Below are positions 8,618 to 16,399 of a stretch of DNA of 64,000 nucleotides, in pieces. Origin of the DNA: an uncultured bacterium. Lineage in GTDB: Bacteria; Verrucomicrobiota; Verrucomicrobiia; Verrucomicrobiales; Akkermansiaceae. The DNA is taken from the NCBI GenBank assembly GCA_945831585.1, contig CAMACY010000002.1:1-64000 (forward strand). Direction: 5' to 3'. Position numbers and translations under genes: made by a program. Position 1 is the stretch's first letter; the number at the start of each line of letters is the position of its first letter. The notes under the pieces were generated by a model. It saw nothing but the letters and a program-made list of their open reading frames with translations, made no database searches and was not told where the DNA came from.

Positions 8618-9184
8618 ATGGACGCAGAAGAACTCTTGCTCGAGGTCGAATCCGCCATGGACGAGGCCTTGGAGCACCTCGACACCGACCTCGCCGGCGT
8701 GCGCACGGGGAAAGCCTCCCCCTCGCTCGTGGACAATATGGATATCTATGTGGCCTCCTACGGCACGAATATGAAGCTCAAGAGCCTTGCCGTGGTCTCC
8801 ACGCCCGATGCCCGCTCCATCCTCATCCAACCCTTTGACCCCGGCACCCTGAACGACATCAAGAAAGCCATCGCCGAGAGCAAGCTCAACCTCAACCCCA
8901 TCATCGACGCTCGCTCCGTGCGCCTGCCGATTCCTGAGCTCTCGGGCGAGCGCCGCAAGGAGCTTTGCAAGTATGTCAAGAGCCAGGGCGAGGACACCAA
9001 GGTGCGCGTGCGCGCCGCCCGCAAGCACGGCATGGACGGCGTGAAGAAGCTCAAGGCCGACAACGTCATCACCGAGGATGACGTGCGCCGTCTGGAAGAA
9101 AAAGTCCAGAAGCTGACGGACAAGTATGTCAAAACGGTGGACGAGAAGCTCGCCGCCAAGGAAAAGGAAATCATGACGGTGTAA
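8618..9184 (+). CDS. frr: Ribosome recycling factor
   Basis: RRF, with EF-G, splits post-termination ribosomes. The 188-residue product has the usual length, two-domain layout and signature segments (DLAGVRTGKASPSLVDN, FDPGTLNDIKKAI, LTDKYVKTVDE near the C terminus). It lies 27 bases after pyrH. The intergenic sequence contains no Shine-Dalgarno motif. Confidence 0.95.
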   Translation: MDAEELLLEVESAMDEALEHLDTDLAGVRTGKASPSLVDNMDIYVASYGTNMKLKSLAVVSTPDARSILIQPFDPGTLNDIKKAIAESKLNLNPIIDARSVRLPIPELSGERRKELCKYVKSQGEDTKVRVRAARKHGMDGVKKLKADNVITEDDVRRLEEKVQKLTDKYVKTVDEKLAAKEKEIMTV

Positions 9185-9215
9185 GCTACGCTTCATCTTA
9201 ACCAATTGTCTTGTT

Positions 9216-9536
9216 ATGAGTACTCCCAGCACGAATGTCTTGGCATCGGGAATCGAAATCATCGGTTCCATCCGCTTCCAGAACGACATGCATATCGACG
9301 GCAAAATCGAAGGCGAAATCCTGTCGGATTCCGGCAAGGTGACCATCGGTGAAATGGCCAACATCAAGGGCGATATCCACGCGGGTGAGGTGCACATCTA
9401 CGGCCATGTGGACGGCAATGTCCGCAGCGAGCGCTGCCATCTCAAGGGGCGCGCCGCCGTTGCTGGCGACATCACCACCGGCGTCCTTTCCATGGAGGAA
9501 GGGGTGCGCCTGTCCGGCCGCGCCGAAATCGGTTAA
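9216..9536 (+). CDS. Bactofilin-type cytoskeletal protein
   Basis: Bactofilins are short right-handed beta-helix proteins that polymerise without nucleotides and organise the envelope. The 106-residue product shows the repeated strand pattern of the domain (IEGEILSDSGKVTIGEMANIKGDIHAGEVHIYGHVDGNV). It lies 31 bases after frr in the same direction and is followed by a long hairpin. The tails outside the core are very short, so it is a minimal bactofilin. Confidence 0.88.
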   Translation: MSTPSTNVLASGIEIIGSIRFQNDMHIDGKIEGEILSDSGKVTIGEMANIKGDIHAGEVHIYGHVDGNVRSERCHLKGRAAVAGDITTGVLSMEEGVRLSGRAEIG

Positions 9537-9558
9537 GCCCCGTCGCTACGCTGTTTTG

Positions 9559-9601
9559 CAAGCCACCATGCATGGCCGCTCCGGCCGTGCATGGTGGCTT
9601 G
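9559..9601 (+). terminator. 19-bp hairpin ending the pyrH-frr-bactofilin unit
   Basis: A near-perfect 19-bp inverted repeat (9559-9577 with 9583-9601, one G-T pair, 5-base loop) lies 22 bases after the bactofilin stop. There is no T-run after it, so intrinsic termination would be atypical; it may also stabilise the 3' end. Confidence 0.6.
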
Positions 9602-9679
9602 TCGTGTGATGGTGGCGCGCGCCTGCGGGCGGGGGAGGGGGAGCGCTTCGGGATTCTGTGCGGGCGGGGCAATGCACGC

Positions 9680-9708
9680 TTGCATGCGCGGGCGGCATTT
9701 GCTAATAT
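9680..9708 (+). promoter_or_regulatory. promoter of mutarotase operon
   Basis: The -35 is TTGCAT (9680-9685), the spacer 17 bases and the -10 TAATAT (9703-9708). The start codon is 14 bases beyond the -10, a leader of about 7-8 nt. This supports ATG 9723 over in-frame starts further upstream. Confidence 0.82.
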
Positions 9709-9722
9709 CGCCTCAGCACGCC

Positions 9723-10571
9723 ATGGTCACCACCGAGTATCCTTACGGGGAGGATTTCCCCATCATCCGCATTGACACCAAGCTGTGCAGCGCCGAGGTT
9801 TCGCTCTACGGAGCGCAGGTGCTGCGCTGGGCTCCCGCCGGGCAGCGCCCCGTGCTCTACATGAGTCCCAAGGCCGTTTTCCGCAAGGGCAAGGCGCTGC
9901 GCGGGGGGATTCCCCTTTGCTGGCCCTGGTTCGGCAAGAACAGCGAAGATCCCTCACTGCCCTCGCACGGCATCGCGCGCACGAGCCTGTGGCAGGTGGG
10001 AAGTTGCGAGGAGGGTGAGGACGGGCGGGTGCGCCTGCTGCTGGCGCTGCCACCGGAGCAGGAGCTCATGCCGAGCGGCGCGGTGGCCATGGAAATCGGC
10101 GAGGAGCTCACGCTGAGCCTCATCACCCTCGATGTGCCGCGCAGCATGCCCTTCTCCGCAGCCATGCACAGCTACTTTGCCGTGAGCGACTACGAACAGG
10201 TGGCGCTCACGGGCTTGGAAGAATGCGCCTTCACCGAGTACGCTGCGGATGCCGTGCCCCACGCCGAGGATCCTCTCATCCCCGCCGGGCACATCGACCG
10301 CATCTACCACCCTGTTCCCGAGAACACCGAGCTGATTTTGCATGATCCCGCCTGGGGTCGCAGCATCCGCATCTGCCGCGCTGGCAGCGGGTCGGCGGTG
10401 GTGTGGAACCCCGGCGAAGCGCTGGGGGCGTCCATGGGCGACCTGGGCGCCGGGCAGGCGTGCGGCTTTCTCGCGGTGGAGACCACGGCGGTGCCGGCCG
10501 AGAACTTGTTGCTGCGCTGCGGCGAGCGGCATGAGCTGACGACGCGCATCCAAGTGATTCCCGTTTCCTGA
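9723..10571 (+). CDS. D-hexose-6-phosphate mutarotase / aldose 1-epimerase family
   Basis: The family interconverts the anomers of hexose (phosphates). The 282-residue product resembles YeaD. It has GAQVLRWAP, the segment KGKALRGGIPLCWPWFG (typical RGG.P..WP.FG motif), SHGIAR with the conserved His/Arg and AMHSYFAVSD. The start is set by the promoter. The stop overlaps the next start (TGATG), so the three genes to 12801 form one coupled operon. Confidence 0.85.
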   Translation: MVTTEYPYGEDFPIIRIDTKLCSAEVSLYGAQVLRWAPAGQRPVLYMSPKAVFRKGKALRGGIPLCWPWFGKNSEDPSLPSHGIARTSLWQVGSCEEGEDGRVRLLLALPPEQELMPSGAVAMEIGEELTLSLITLDVPRSMPFSAAMHSYFAVSDYEQVALTGLEECAFTEYAADAVPHAEDPLIPAGHIDRIYHPVPENTELILHDPAWGRSIRICRAGSGSAVVWNPGEALGASMGDLGAGQACGFLAVETTAVPAENLLLRCGERHELTTRIQVIPVS

Positions 10572-11284
10572 TGCCCGAGCGCGTTTCTCATCGGCATCCG
10601 CTGTTGCGTTGGCTGTGGCGCCTGAGTGCCGCGGCGGTGGTGGCGGTGCTGGTTCTCGTGGCGGCGGCTGACCTGTGGACGGAGCTGCAGGCAGCGCCCC
10701 ACTGCCGCAGCCGCGCAGAGGACTGCCGCAGCGGCGGGGTGGGGGTGGTGCTCGGGTGCAGCCGCTACCTGAGCCGTGGGGTGCGCAGCCCTTTCTTCGA
10801 GGGGCGCATGGAGGCCGCCGCCGCGCTCTGGCGTTCCGGGCGGGTGCGCTGCCTCATCGTCTCCGGCGACAACAGCGACCGCTACTACAACGAGCCGCGC
10901 GAGATGCGCACCGCCCTCGTGGCGCGCGGCGTGCCCGCGGAGCGCATCGTCTGCGACTACGCCGGGCTGCGTACCTATGACAGTGTGCTGCGCGCGCGCC
11001 GCATCTTCGGCGCCGAGCAAGTAGTGCTGGTGAGCCAAAAAGCCCATGTGCACCGCGCCGTGCTGCTGGCGCGCCACTTCGGCCTGGCCGCCGAGGGGCT
11101 GGAAGCTCCGCTGGTGGGGCTGTCGCGCAGCTCGCACCTGCGCCAGATGCTGCGGGAGCGCGCCGCGCGCGTCCTGATGCTGCTGGAGCTCTTCCTGCCG
11201 CATGCCCCCCGCTTCTTGGGCGAGCAGGTGGAGCTGCCCCTGTCTGTTTTACCTCCTCTCCCCCCAATCCGATGCACACGTTGA
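10571..11284 (+). CDS. SanA/ElyC/YdcF (DUF218) family membrane protein
   Basis: This 237-residue protein has one N-terminal membrane segment (about 15-35) followed by a DUF218-type domain facing the periplasm. The visible family motifs are VVLGCSRY, VRCLIVSGDNS, EPREMRTALVARGVP, CDYAGLRTYDSV and VLVSQKAHVHRAV. This is closest to SanA, tied to envelope barrier function in enterobacteria. The biochemical activity is unknown. It overlaps the mutarotase stop by one base and the next gene by 13 bases. Confidence 0.83.
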   Translation: MPERVSHRHPLLRWLWRLSAAAVVAVLVLVAAADLWTELQAAPHCRSRAEDCRSGGVGVVLGCSRYLSRGVRSPFFEGRMEAAAALWRSGRVRCLIVSGDNSDRYYNEPREMRTALVARGVPAERIVCDYAGLRTYDSVLRARRIFGAEQVVLVSQKAHVHRAVLLARHFGLAAEGLEAPLVGLSRSSHLRQMLRERAARVLMLLELFLPHAPRFLGEQVELPLSVLPPLPPIRCTR

Positions 11285-12801
11285 TTACCTGTACTGCCAT
11301 CGCCGGCACGGCCGAATGGGTGTGCTGCCCCGGCGCGGCCACGGCGCCGCTTTGCCGCAGCCTGAGCCTTTGCCCCGTGGTGCACCGCTGGGCGGTGAGC
11401 GATGCCGCGACCGCCGCCTTCTTTGCCCTCGGGCGCGCGCAAGCCACGGCGCGCCCCGTGGCCGTGGTCGCCGGCAGCGTGAGCGATGCCGCCGCCATGC
11501 TCCCCGCCGTTACCGCGGCCTACTACCAGCGACGCCCTCTGCTGGTGCTGAGCTTCGGCGAGGCTGCGGACGGCGGCGGCACCGGAACGCCCGGTGCCGA
11601 GGAAGCCGAGGGGCTCTTCGGGGGCTTTGCGCCCACCACCGTGCTGCAGTTGCCCTGCGCTGTCAGCGATTTGCCGCCCCTGAGCGAAATGCTGGCCGAC
11701 GGCTTCCCTCTGCATGTGCATGTGCGCTCGACCGGGGAGGATGAGGCGCGCGGCGAGCTCAGCCTGCTGGAGGTGGCGGAGGCACCCGCCCCGCCGCCCT
11801 TCCGCGGCTCGCTGGTGGCGCTCTCGCAGATGCTGCGCTTCCGCGCGGCGGAGGGGCTGGTGCTCATGCTGGGTGCGCTGGAGCCCGGCGAGCAGGAGGC
11901 TGTCCTGTGGCTGGCGCAGACCCTGCGCGTGCCCGTGATGGCGGATGCTACCAGCGGTCTGCGCGAGGAACTGGCTCCCTACCTGCTGCACGGTGGCGAC
12001 AAGCTGCTGCGCCGCTGCCCGCCCCGCTATGTGCTGCGGCTGGGCGAGGTGCCCGCTCACCCCTTCTGGCGCACGCTGGAGCAGCTGCCAGGCACGGAGG
12101 TGTTTTCCGTCACCCGCACCGGCTTTGCCGGGCTCAAGCGTCGGAGCACCGTCATTGAAGGCGACCCGGAGCAAGTGATGAAAGCCCTGGGCGATGTGCC
12201 CCATGTGGGCGACACCGAGCGGCTGCTGCCCGCCGCCCGCCGCGAGGCGGCGCGCGTGGAAGAGGCTCTGCTGGCCGAGCCCGAATCGGCGGCGGCGCTC
12301 GTGCGCGCCTTCTCCGGCTACGCCGCCGGGGCAGATGTCATCTGCCTCGGCAGCCCCACCGTGCGCGACCTGTGGAACAACTGCGCGCAGCTGCGCGTGC
12401 CCACCCTCTACGTGCGCGACGTGGCCGAGCGCGGGAGCGAGGGTGCGTTTGCCGCCTTTCTGGGCAATGCGGCTGATGCCGGTTTTGCCTGCTGCCTCAT
12501 CGGCGATTTGGCGCTGCTGCGCAGCGCGCTGGGGCTCTGCGAGCTCCTGCATGAGCTGCCCGCCGGGCGGCGCATCATCGCCGTGCTCAACAACGGCGGT
12601 GCCGGAGCAGCGCAGGACTGCTGCGAACCCGGCAGCGAGTGCGAGCGACTCCTCGTGCAGCCCCCGCGCCTGCAGCCTGCCGATGTGGCGAGGCTCTGGG
12701 GAGCGGAATATGTGCTCGTGCAAAGCGAGGGAGACCTCGACCTGCTCGACGGCATGGGGCAGGCGCCGCTTGTGCTTGTTGAGCTCCGTCCCCTGTCCTG
12801 A
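11272..12801 (+). CDS. MenD-like thiamine-diphosphate enzyme homologue, degenerate motifs
   Basis: The 509-residue protein follows the MenD (SEPHCHC synthase, menaquinone pathway) layout: an N-terminal PYR-like domain (DAATAAFFALGRAQA, PAVTAAYYQRRPLLVLS), a central domain and a C-terminal PP-like domain (GDLALLRSALGL, RIIAVLNNGGAGA). Key MenD features are altered. The DERSAAF-type segment lacks the acidic cofactor-activating residue pattern, SGTA.AN reads as AGSVSDAAAM, and the metal/diphosphate motif keeps GDL but not the later Asn. It may be a diverged MenD or an inactive relative. It overlaps the upstream gene and ends at a terminator. Confidence 0.65.
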   Translation: MHTLITCTAIAGTAEWVCCPGAATAPLCRSLSLCPVVHRWAVSDAATAAFFALGRAQATARPVAVVAGSVSDAAAMLPAVTAAYYQRRPLLVLSFGEAADGGGTGTPGAEEAEGLFGGFAPTTVLQLPCAVSDLPPLSEMLADGFPLHVHVRSTGEDEARGELSLLEVAEAPAPPPFRGSLVALSQMLRFRAAEGLVLMLGALEPGEQEAVLWLAQTLRVPVMADATSGLREELAPYLLHGGDKLLRRCPPRYVLRLGEVPAHPFWRTLEQLPGTEVFSVTRTGFAGLKRRSTVIEGDPEQVMKALGDVPHVGDTERLLPAARREAARVEEALLAEPESAAALVRAFSGYAAGADVICLGSPTVRDLWNNCAQLRVPTLYVRDVAERGSEGAFAAFLGNAADAGFACCLIGDLALLRSALGLCELLHELPAGRRIIAVLNNGGAGAAQDCCEPGSECERLLVQPPRLQPADVARLWGAEYVLVQSEGDLDLLDGMGQAPLVLVELRPLS

Positions 12802-12833
12802 GCCGGGAACGGCAAGAGCTCTCCTGAGCACAC

Positions 12834-12864
12834 AAAAACCCCGCTCGGGAATACCGAACGGGGG
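12834..12864 (-). terminator. terminator between convergent genes
   Basis: An imperfect hairpin (12839-12848 with 12854-12863) lies between the ends of the MenD-like and glucosaminidase-like genes. On the minus strand it is followed by TTTTT, so it fits the 12882-13316 gene best. Confidence 0.7.
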
Positions 12865-12881
12865 TAAAAATGTCGGCGAGC

Positions 12882-13316
12882 TCAGGACTTCTGCTTGGCA
12901 GGCTCCTTCTCCAGCTCGCCCCACTTGCCCTGCTCAATCGAGCGCATATGCGCCGTCACCGAGCGCGTCCAGGGAGCAGGACCGGTGCAGTACACACGCC
13001 CGATCTGAGCCACCGTCACGCGACCCTTCGCCTTGTACTCCCCGAGAATACGCGCCAAATCACGCACACAAGCCTCCTTGGACGCATAGCGGCGCTGACC
13101 GTTGCGCCCCATAATCCCCGCCAGATTATTCTTCTTCTGCGCCGCGTGCGAAGTCGCATGCGCCGACTCATAGCGGATAATCGCCTCCACCAGCACGGGA
13201 TCCACCCCGTGTTCCGCCGCCGCCGCTTGAATCACGGGGCGCAAATCCGTCACCGTATCGGCAAGAGAAAAGCACGACAGGCACAAACAAAACAGAATGG
13301 TCAGGAACTCTCTCAT
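12882..13316 (-). CDS. Secreted glucosaminidase/lysozyme-like protein
   Basis: This 144-residue product has a signal peptide (MREFLTILFCLCLSCFSLA). It then has a small domain resembling the catalytic region of FlgJ/glucosaminidase-type wall hydrolases. EAIIRYESAHAT holds a candidate catalytic Glu near residue 50, and KKNNLAGIMGRNGQRRYASKE matches the NN..GI.....Y.S pattern. The C terminus is lysine/glutamate-rich. It may cleave peptidoglycan. MREF at 13316 is preferred to the in-frame ATG at 13358, which lies upstream of the promoter. Confidence 0.68.
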   Translation of the reverse strand: MREFLTILFCLCLSCFSLADTVTDLRPVIQAAAAEHGVDPVLVEAIIRYESAHATSHAAQKKNNLAGIMGRNGQRRYASKEACVRDLARILGEYKAKGRVTVAQIGRVYCTGPAPWTRSVTAHMRSIEQGKWGELEKEPAKQKS

Positions 13317-13325
13317 GTCGCAGAC

Positions 13326-13354
13326 ATGATAGCAGGCAGAACGGGACTTGTCAA
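13326..13354 (-). promoter_or_regulatory. promoter of glucosaminidase-like gene
   Basis: Minus-strand -35 TTGACA (13349-13354), 17-base spacer and -10 TATCAT (13326-13331). The start codon follows 9 bases after the -10, so the leader is about 2 nt. Confidence 0.85.
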
Positions 13355-13602
13355 GCATATAGCGCGCGGCGGGGGTGTTCGGGGTTCCGCTTACAAGCTG
13401 TAGTGTGCCCTTTCAGGATGCAAAAATTGAGGCATTCAACTTTATCCCAAAACAATTAAGGAAACTCAATAATTGCAGATTTCATGCGGGTTGCGGGGGT
13501 GCGGCGCGAAGCGCTCAGGGCAGCGTCCAAAACACCCCGCCCACTGAGGGCGAGGTGCGGCAAAAAAAATCAAAAAAATCTGCGAACGGGCGGAACCGGG
13601 GC

Positions 13603-14283
13603 TCAGTGAACCCACTTACCCGCCCCGACGGGCAGCTTGCCGTCGCCGACGGGCTGGTAGCGGGTCGACTCCGTGTTGCCCCACAGGGGCACCCCCGTCG
13701 CCTTCTTCCAAAAAGCGCTCATGCTTTGCCCCGTGTAGCAGCCGTAGCTGCGGCAATCCGCCTGCGGATGGAACAGCTCGGGCGACAAGTGCTTGGCCAA
13801 ATCCTTCTCGTGCATCCACTGCGTGCTGGCGGCAATGATCCGGTTGCTGTAATCCAGCATAAACGCATGTGCATTCGAATGCCCGAAATAATAAAACGCG
13901 CTGATGGGCTCGCGGCGCCCCTCGCGCGCAATCGCGGCAAAAGCCTGCTCCGCCGTATCAATCCACAGCAGTTTCACCCCCAGCTTGCGCCCTGTATCCG
14001 TCACGCGCGACACATAATCAATCCCGTTCTCGCGCCCGCGCGTGACGTAGGAGGGGCGGAAAATAATCCACGTGATGCGCGCCTGGGGATTCTGCGCGCG
14101 CAGCAGCCCAATCTCCACCGTCGAGGCTCGCACAAAATTCGCCCACCAGTTGTCATGCGCCGCCGGACCGCGATTGTTCTCCCACGAGCGCAGCGCCACT
14201 CCCCCGGTGAGGATGACCGTAGCGGCCTCGGCAAGAGGGCAGAGCAGGGCGGCGGCAAGGGCGGCAAACAGGCGCATCTTCAT
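13603..14283 (-). CDS. Secreted protein of unknown function with His/Cys motifs
   Basis: The 226-residue product has a signal peptide (MKMRLFAALAAALLCPLAEAA) and a mature alpha/beta-type domain. Two segments stand out: FYYFGHSNAHAF and CRSYGCYTGQSM. A Gly-His pair followed about 60 residues later by a Gly-Cys pair is the layout of caspase-like clan CD peptidases, but this is only suggestive. ATG 14283 is set by the promoter. It is monocistronic, and a long T-rich stretch (minus strand of 13562-13583) follows its stop and may terminate it. Confidence 0.65.
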   Translation of the reverse strand: MKMRLFAALAAALLCPLAEAATVILTGGVALRSWENNRGPAAHDNWWANFVRASTVEIGLLRAQNPQARITWIIFRPSYVTRGRENGIDYVSRVTDTGRKLGVKLLWIDTAEQAFAAIAREGRREPISAFYYFGHSNAHAFMLDYSNRIIAASTQWMHEKDLAKHLSPELFHPQADCRSYGCYTGQSMSAFWKKATGVPLWGNTESTRYQPVGDGKLPVGAGKWVH

Positions 14284-14292
14284 CGTGCGACC

Positions 14293-14321
14293 AGCATACC
14301 CCGAGCCGGGCGGGCTGTCAA
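14293..14321 (-). promoter_or_regulatory. promoter of the 13603-14283 gene
   Basis: Minus-strand -35 TTGACA (14316-14321), 17-base spacer and -10 TATGCT (14293-14298), then 9 bases to ATG 14283. Confidence 0.83.
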
Positions 14322-14335
14322 GCACGCGGCTCGGC

Positions 14336-15472
14336 TTACAACGCTCGAAACCGCGCGCCGGGCAGCGGCTGCACGCGGTGCTGAATCTGCAACTTCAGCA
14401 GCAGCGGCGTGAGCACCGACGCGCCCAGTCCCAGCGCTGTGCACAGCAGATCCACCGTATCATTCCCCGCCTCCAGCGCGCGGAGCAGCAGCGCCTCCTG
14501 CGACCCCGGCTGCAACGGCTCGGGACGCGACGTGGTGGCCTGCGGGCGCGGCCGTTGCTCCGCAAACAAATCCCCTTGCTGCGGCACACCCGACCAGCCC
14601 AAATCGTCCAGCAACTCGTGCGGCGCGCTGCACAGCACCGCCCCATCGCGAATCAGCGCGTGACAACCCTCCGAGCAACGGCTCTCCGCTGCCCCCGGCA
14701 GCGCAAAAACCGGGCGCCCGTAGCGCTCTGCCGCCAGCCCCGCCGTCAGCATCGCCCCGCTGTGCAGCGGCGCCTCCACCACCATCGTCGCCCGAGCCCA
14801 AGCCGCCACCAAGCGATTGCGCTGCGGAAAGGTGCCGCGATCCGGGCGGCGGTAGAGCGGGAACTCACTCACCAGCGCCCCATGCCCCGCCGCAATCGCC
14901 TCCGCCAGCGCCGCATTCTCCGAGCGGCCGAGTTGCCCCAAGCCGAAACCCAGCACCGCAATCGTCCGCCCCCCTGCATCCAGCGCCCCGCTGTGCGCCG
15001 CGTAATCAATCCCCCGCGCCAGCCCCGAGATGATCGTGCAGCCCGCATCCGCCAGCTCGCGACCGAAACGGCGCGCCTGCACCAGCCCGTAGGGCGTTGC
15101 CTGCCGTGTCCCCACCAGCGCCACCCCCCGCTCCCCATCGCGGGGAGCAAGCTCGCCCCGCACGGTGAGCACCATCGGCGGGTCGCTCATGCAGCGCAGC
15201 GCCGCGGGGTAGTCATCATCCGTCAGCACCACTAGCCGCGCCCCCAGCGCCTCCGCCGCCCGCAGCTCCGCCCCCGCATCCGTGCAATTGCGCCAATCCG
15301 CAATGGCCGCCGCCAGCGCCGGGCCGATGCGCGGCACCTGCGCCAGCATCGCGGCGGGAGCGGCCAGCACCAGCTCCGCCGAGCCGAAACACTCCAGCAG
15401 CGATTGGATGCGCACCGAGCCCAGCCCCGGAATCAGGTTGAGCGTTATCAGCGCTTCTCGGGGGCTCAGCAT
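14336..15472 (-). CDS. dprA: DNA processing protein DprA
   Basis: DprA binds incoming single-stranded DNA and loads RecA in natural transformation. The 378-residue product has an N-terminal HhH/SAM-like region (LNLIPGLGSVRIQSLLECFG). Its Rossmann-like core has VGTRQATPYG (usually VGSR) and ISGLARGIDYAAHSGAL, with TFPQRNRLVA following. A C-terminal winged-helix domain sits at about 320-378. It begins 10 bases after the nadC stop and is expressed from the nadC promoter. No other competence genes are in the window. Confidence 0.92.
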   Translation of the reverse strand: MLSPREALITLNLIPGLGSVRIQSLLECFGSAELVLAAPAAMLAQVPRIGPALAAAIADWRNCTDAGAELRAAEALGARLVVLTDDDYPAALRCMSDPPMVLTVRGELAPRDGERGVALVGTRQATPYGLVQARRFGRELADAGCTIISGLARGIDYAAHSGALDAGGRTIAVLGFGLGQLGRSENAALAEAIAAGHGALVSEFPLYRRPDRGTFPQRNRLVAAWARATMVVEAPLHSGAMLTAGLAAERYGRPVFALPGAAESRCSEGCHALIRDGAVLCSAPHELLDDLGWSGVPQQGDLFAEQRPRPQATTSRPEPLQPGSQEALLLRALEAGNDTVDLLCTALGLGASVLTPLLLKLQIQHRVQPLPGARFRAL

Positions 15473-15481
15473 GGGCGTGGC

Positions 15482-16345
15482 TTAGGGCTGCAGCGTCGTA
15501 AAATCCAGCCCCAAATCCAGCGAGGGAACCGAGTGCGTCAGGCAGCCGAAACTCATGAAATCCACCCCCGTCTCCGCCGCAGCGGGCGCCGTCTCCAACG
15601 TCAGCCCGCCGCTCGCCTCCAGGTAGGGCTTGGCGGCACCGCCGCGCAGCTCCACCGCGCGGCGCATCTCCTCGCAGCTCATGTTGTCCAGCAGAATGTA
15701 ATCTACCCCCTCCAGCTTGAGGAAAGCCGCCACCTGTTCGAGCGTGTCCGCCTCCAGCTCCACCTCCACCCCCGGGCGCTCGCTCTTCAGCCTGGCGATG
15801 CAGGCCTGCAAATGCGCCGTGTTGCCATCCGTCATCAGGTGATTATCCTTGACCATCGCGCGGTCGTAGAGCCCTAGGCGGTGGTTGTTGCCGCCGCCGT
15901 GGCGCACCGCCGCCTTCTCCAGCAGGCGATAGCCCGGCGTCGTCTTGCGCGTATCAAGCAGCTTGCAAGAGGTGTGCGCAATTGCCTGCACATAGCGGCG
16001 GGTCATCGTCGCCACCCCCGACAGGCGCTGGATAAAATTGAGCGCCGTGCGCTCCGCCCCCAAAATCGAACGCGCCGAGCCCTCGATGCTCATCACCATC
16101 GCGCCGGGCGCCACCTGCTCCCCGTCGTGCAAGTGAATCTCCACCTTCAGGGAGGGATCCACCGTGCGGAACACCAGCGCCGCCACCTCCGTGCCGGAAA
16201 TCACCCCCGCCTTGCGCGTGCGCATCAGCGCCCGCGCCTGCAAGCCCTCCGGCACAAAGTAAAGCGAGGTCACATCCCCGCTGCCGAAATCCTCATCCAG
16301 CGCCAAACGCACCAGTGCCTCCGCATTGTCAGAAACAGAACTCAT
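15482..16345 (-). CDS. nadC: Nicotinate-nucleotide pyrophosphorylase (carboxylating)
   Basis: The enzyme converts quinolinate and PRPP to nicotinate mononucleotide in NAD synthesis. The 287-residue protein shows the family core: DEDFGSGDVTS, NFIQRLSGVAT, LLDTRKTTPGYRLLEK, RHGGGNNHRLGLYD, the EVELEADTLEQ segment, DYILLDNM and LEASGGLTLE. ATG 16345 is decided by the promoter ending 6 bases upstream. It is the first gene of a nadC-dprA unit. Confidence 0.95.
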   Translation of the reverse strand: MSSVSDNAEALVRLALDEDFGSGDVTSLYFVPEGLQARALMRTRKAGVISGTEVAALVFRTVDPSLKVEIHLHDGEQVAPGAMVMSIEGSARSILGAERTALNFIQRLSGVATMTRRYVQAIAHTSCKLLDTRKTTPGYRLLEKAAVRHGGGNNHRLGLYDRAMVKDNHLMTDGNTAHLQACIARLKSERPGVEVELEADTLEQVAAFLKLEGVDYILLDNMSCEEMRRAVELRGGAAKPYLEASGGLTLETAPAAAETGVDFMSFGCLTHSVPSLDLGLDFTTLQP

Positions 16346-16351
16346 GCGCCC

Positions 16352-16380
16352 ATCATAGCCCCCGCGCCCCGCCATGTAAA
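16352..16380 (-). promoter_or_regulatory. promoter of nadC-dprA (leaderless)
   Basis: Minus-strand -35 TTTACA (16375-16380), 17-base spacer and -10 TATGAT (16352-16357), then exactly 6 bases to ATG 16345. Confidence 0.82.
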
Positions 16381-16399
16381 GCCGAAACACGCGGGCGGC

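Noticed and set aside
10975-12924. Minus-strand frame of about 650 codons antisense to the MenD-like gene
   Set aside because: It lacks conserved motifs and crosses the terminator at 12834-12864.
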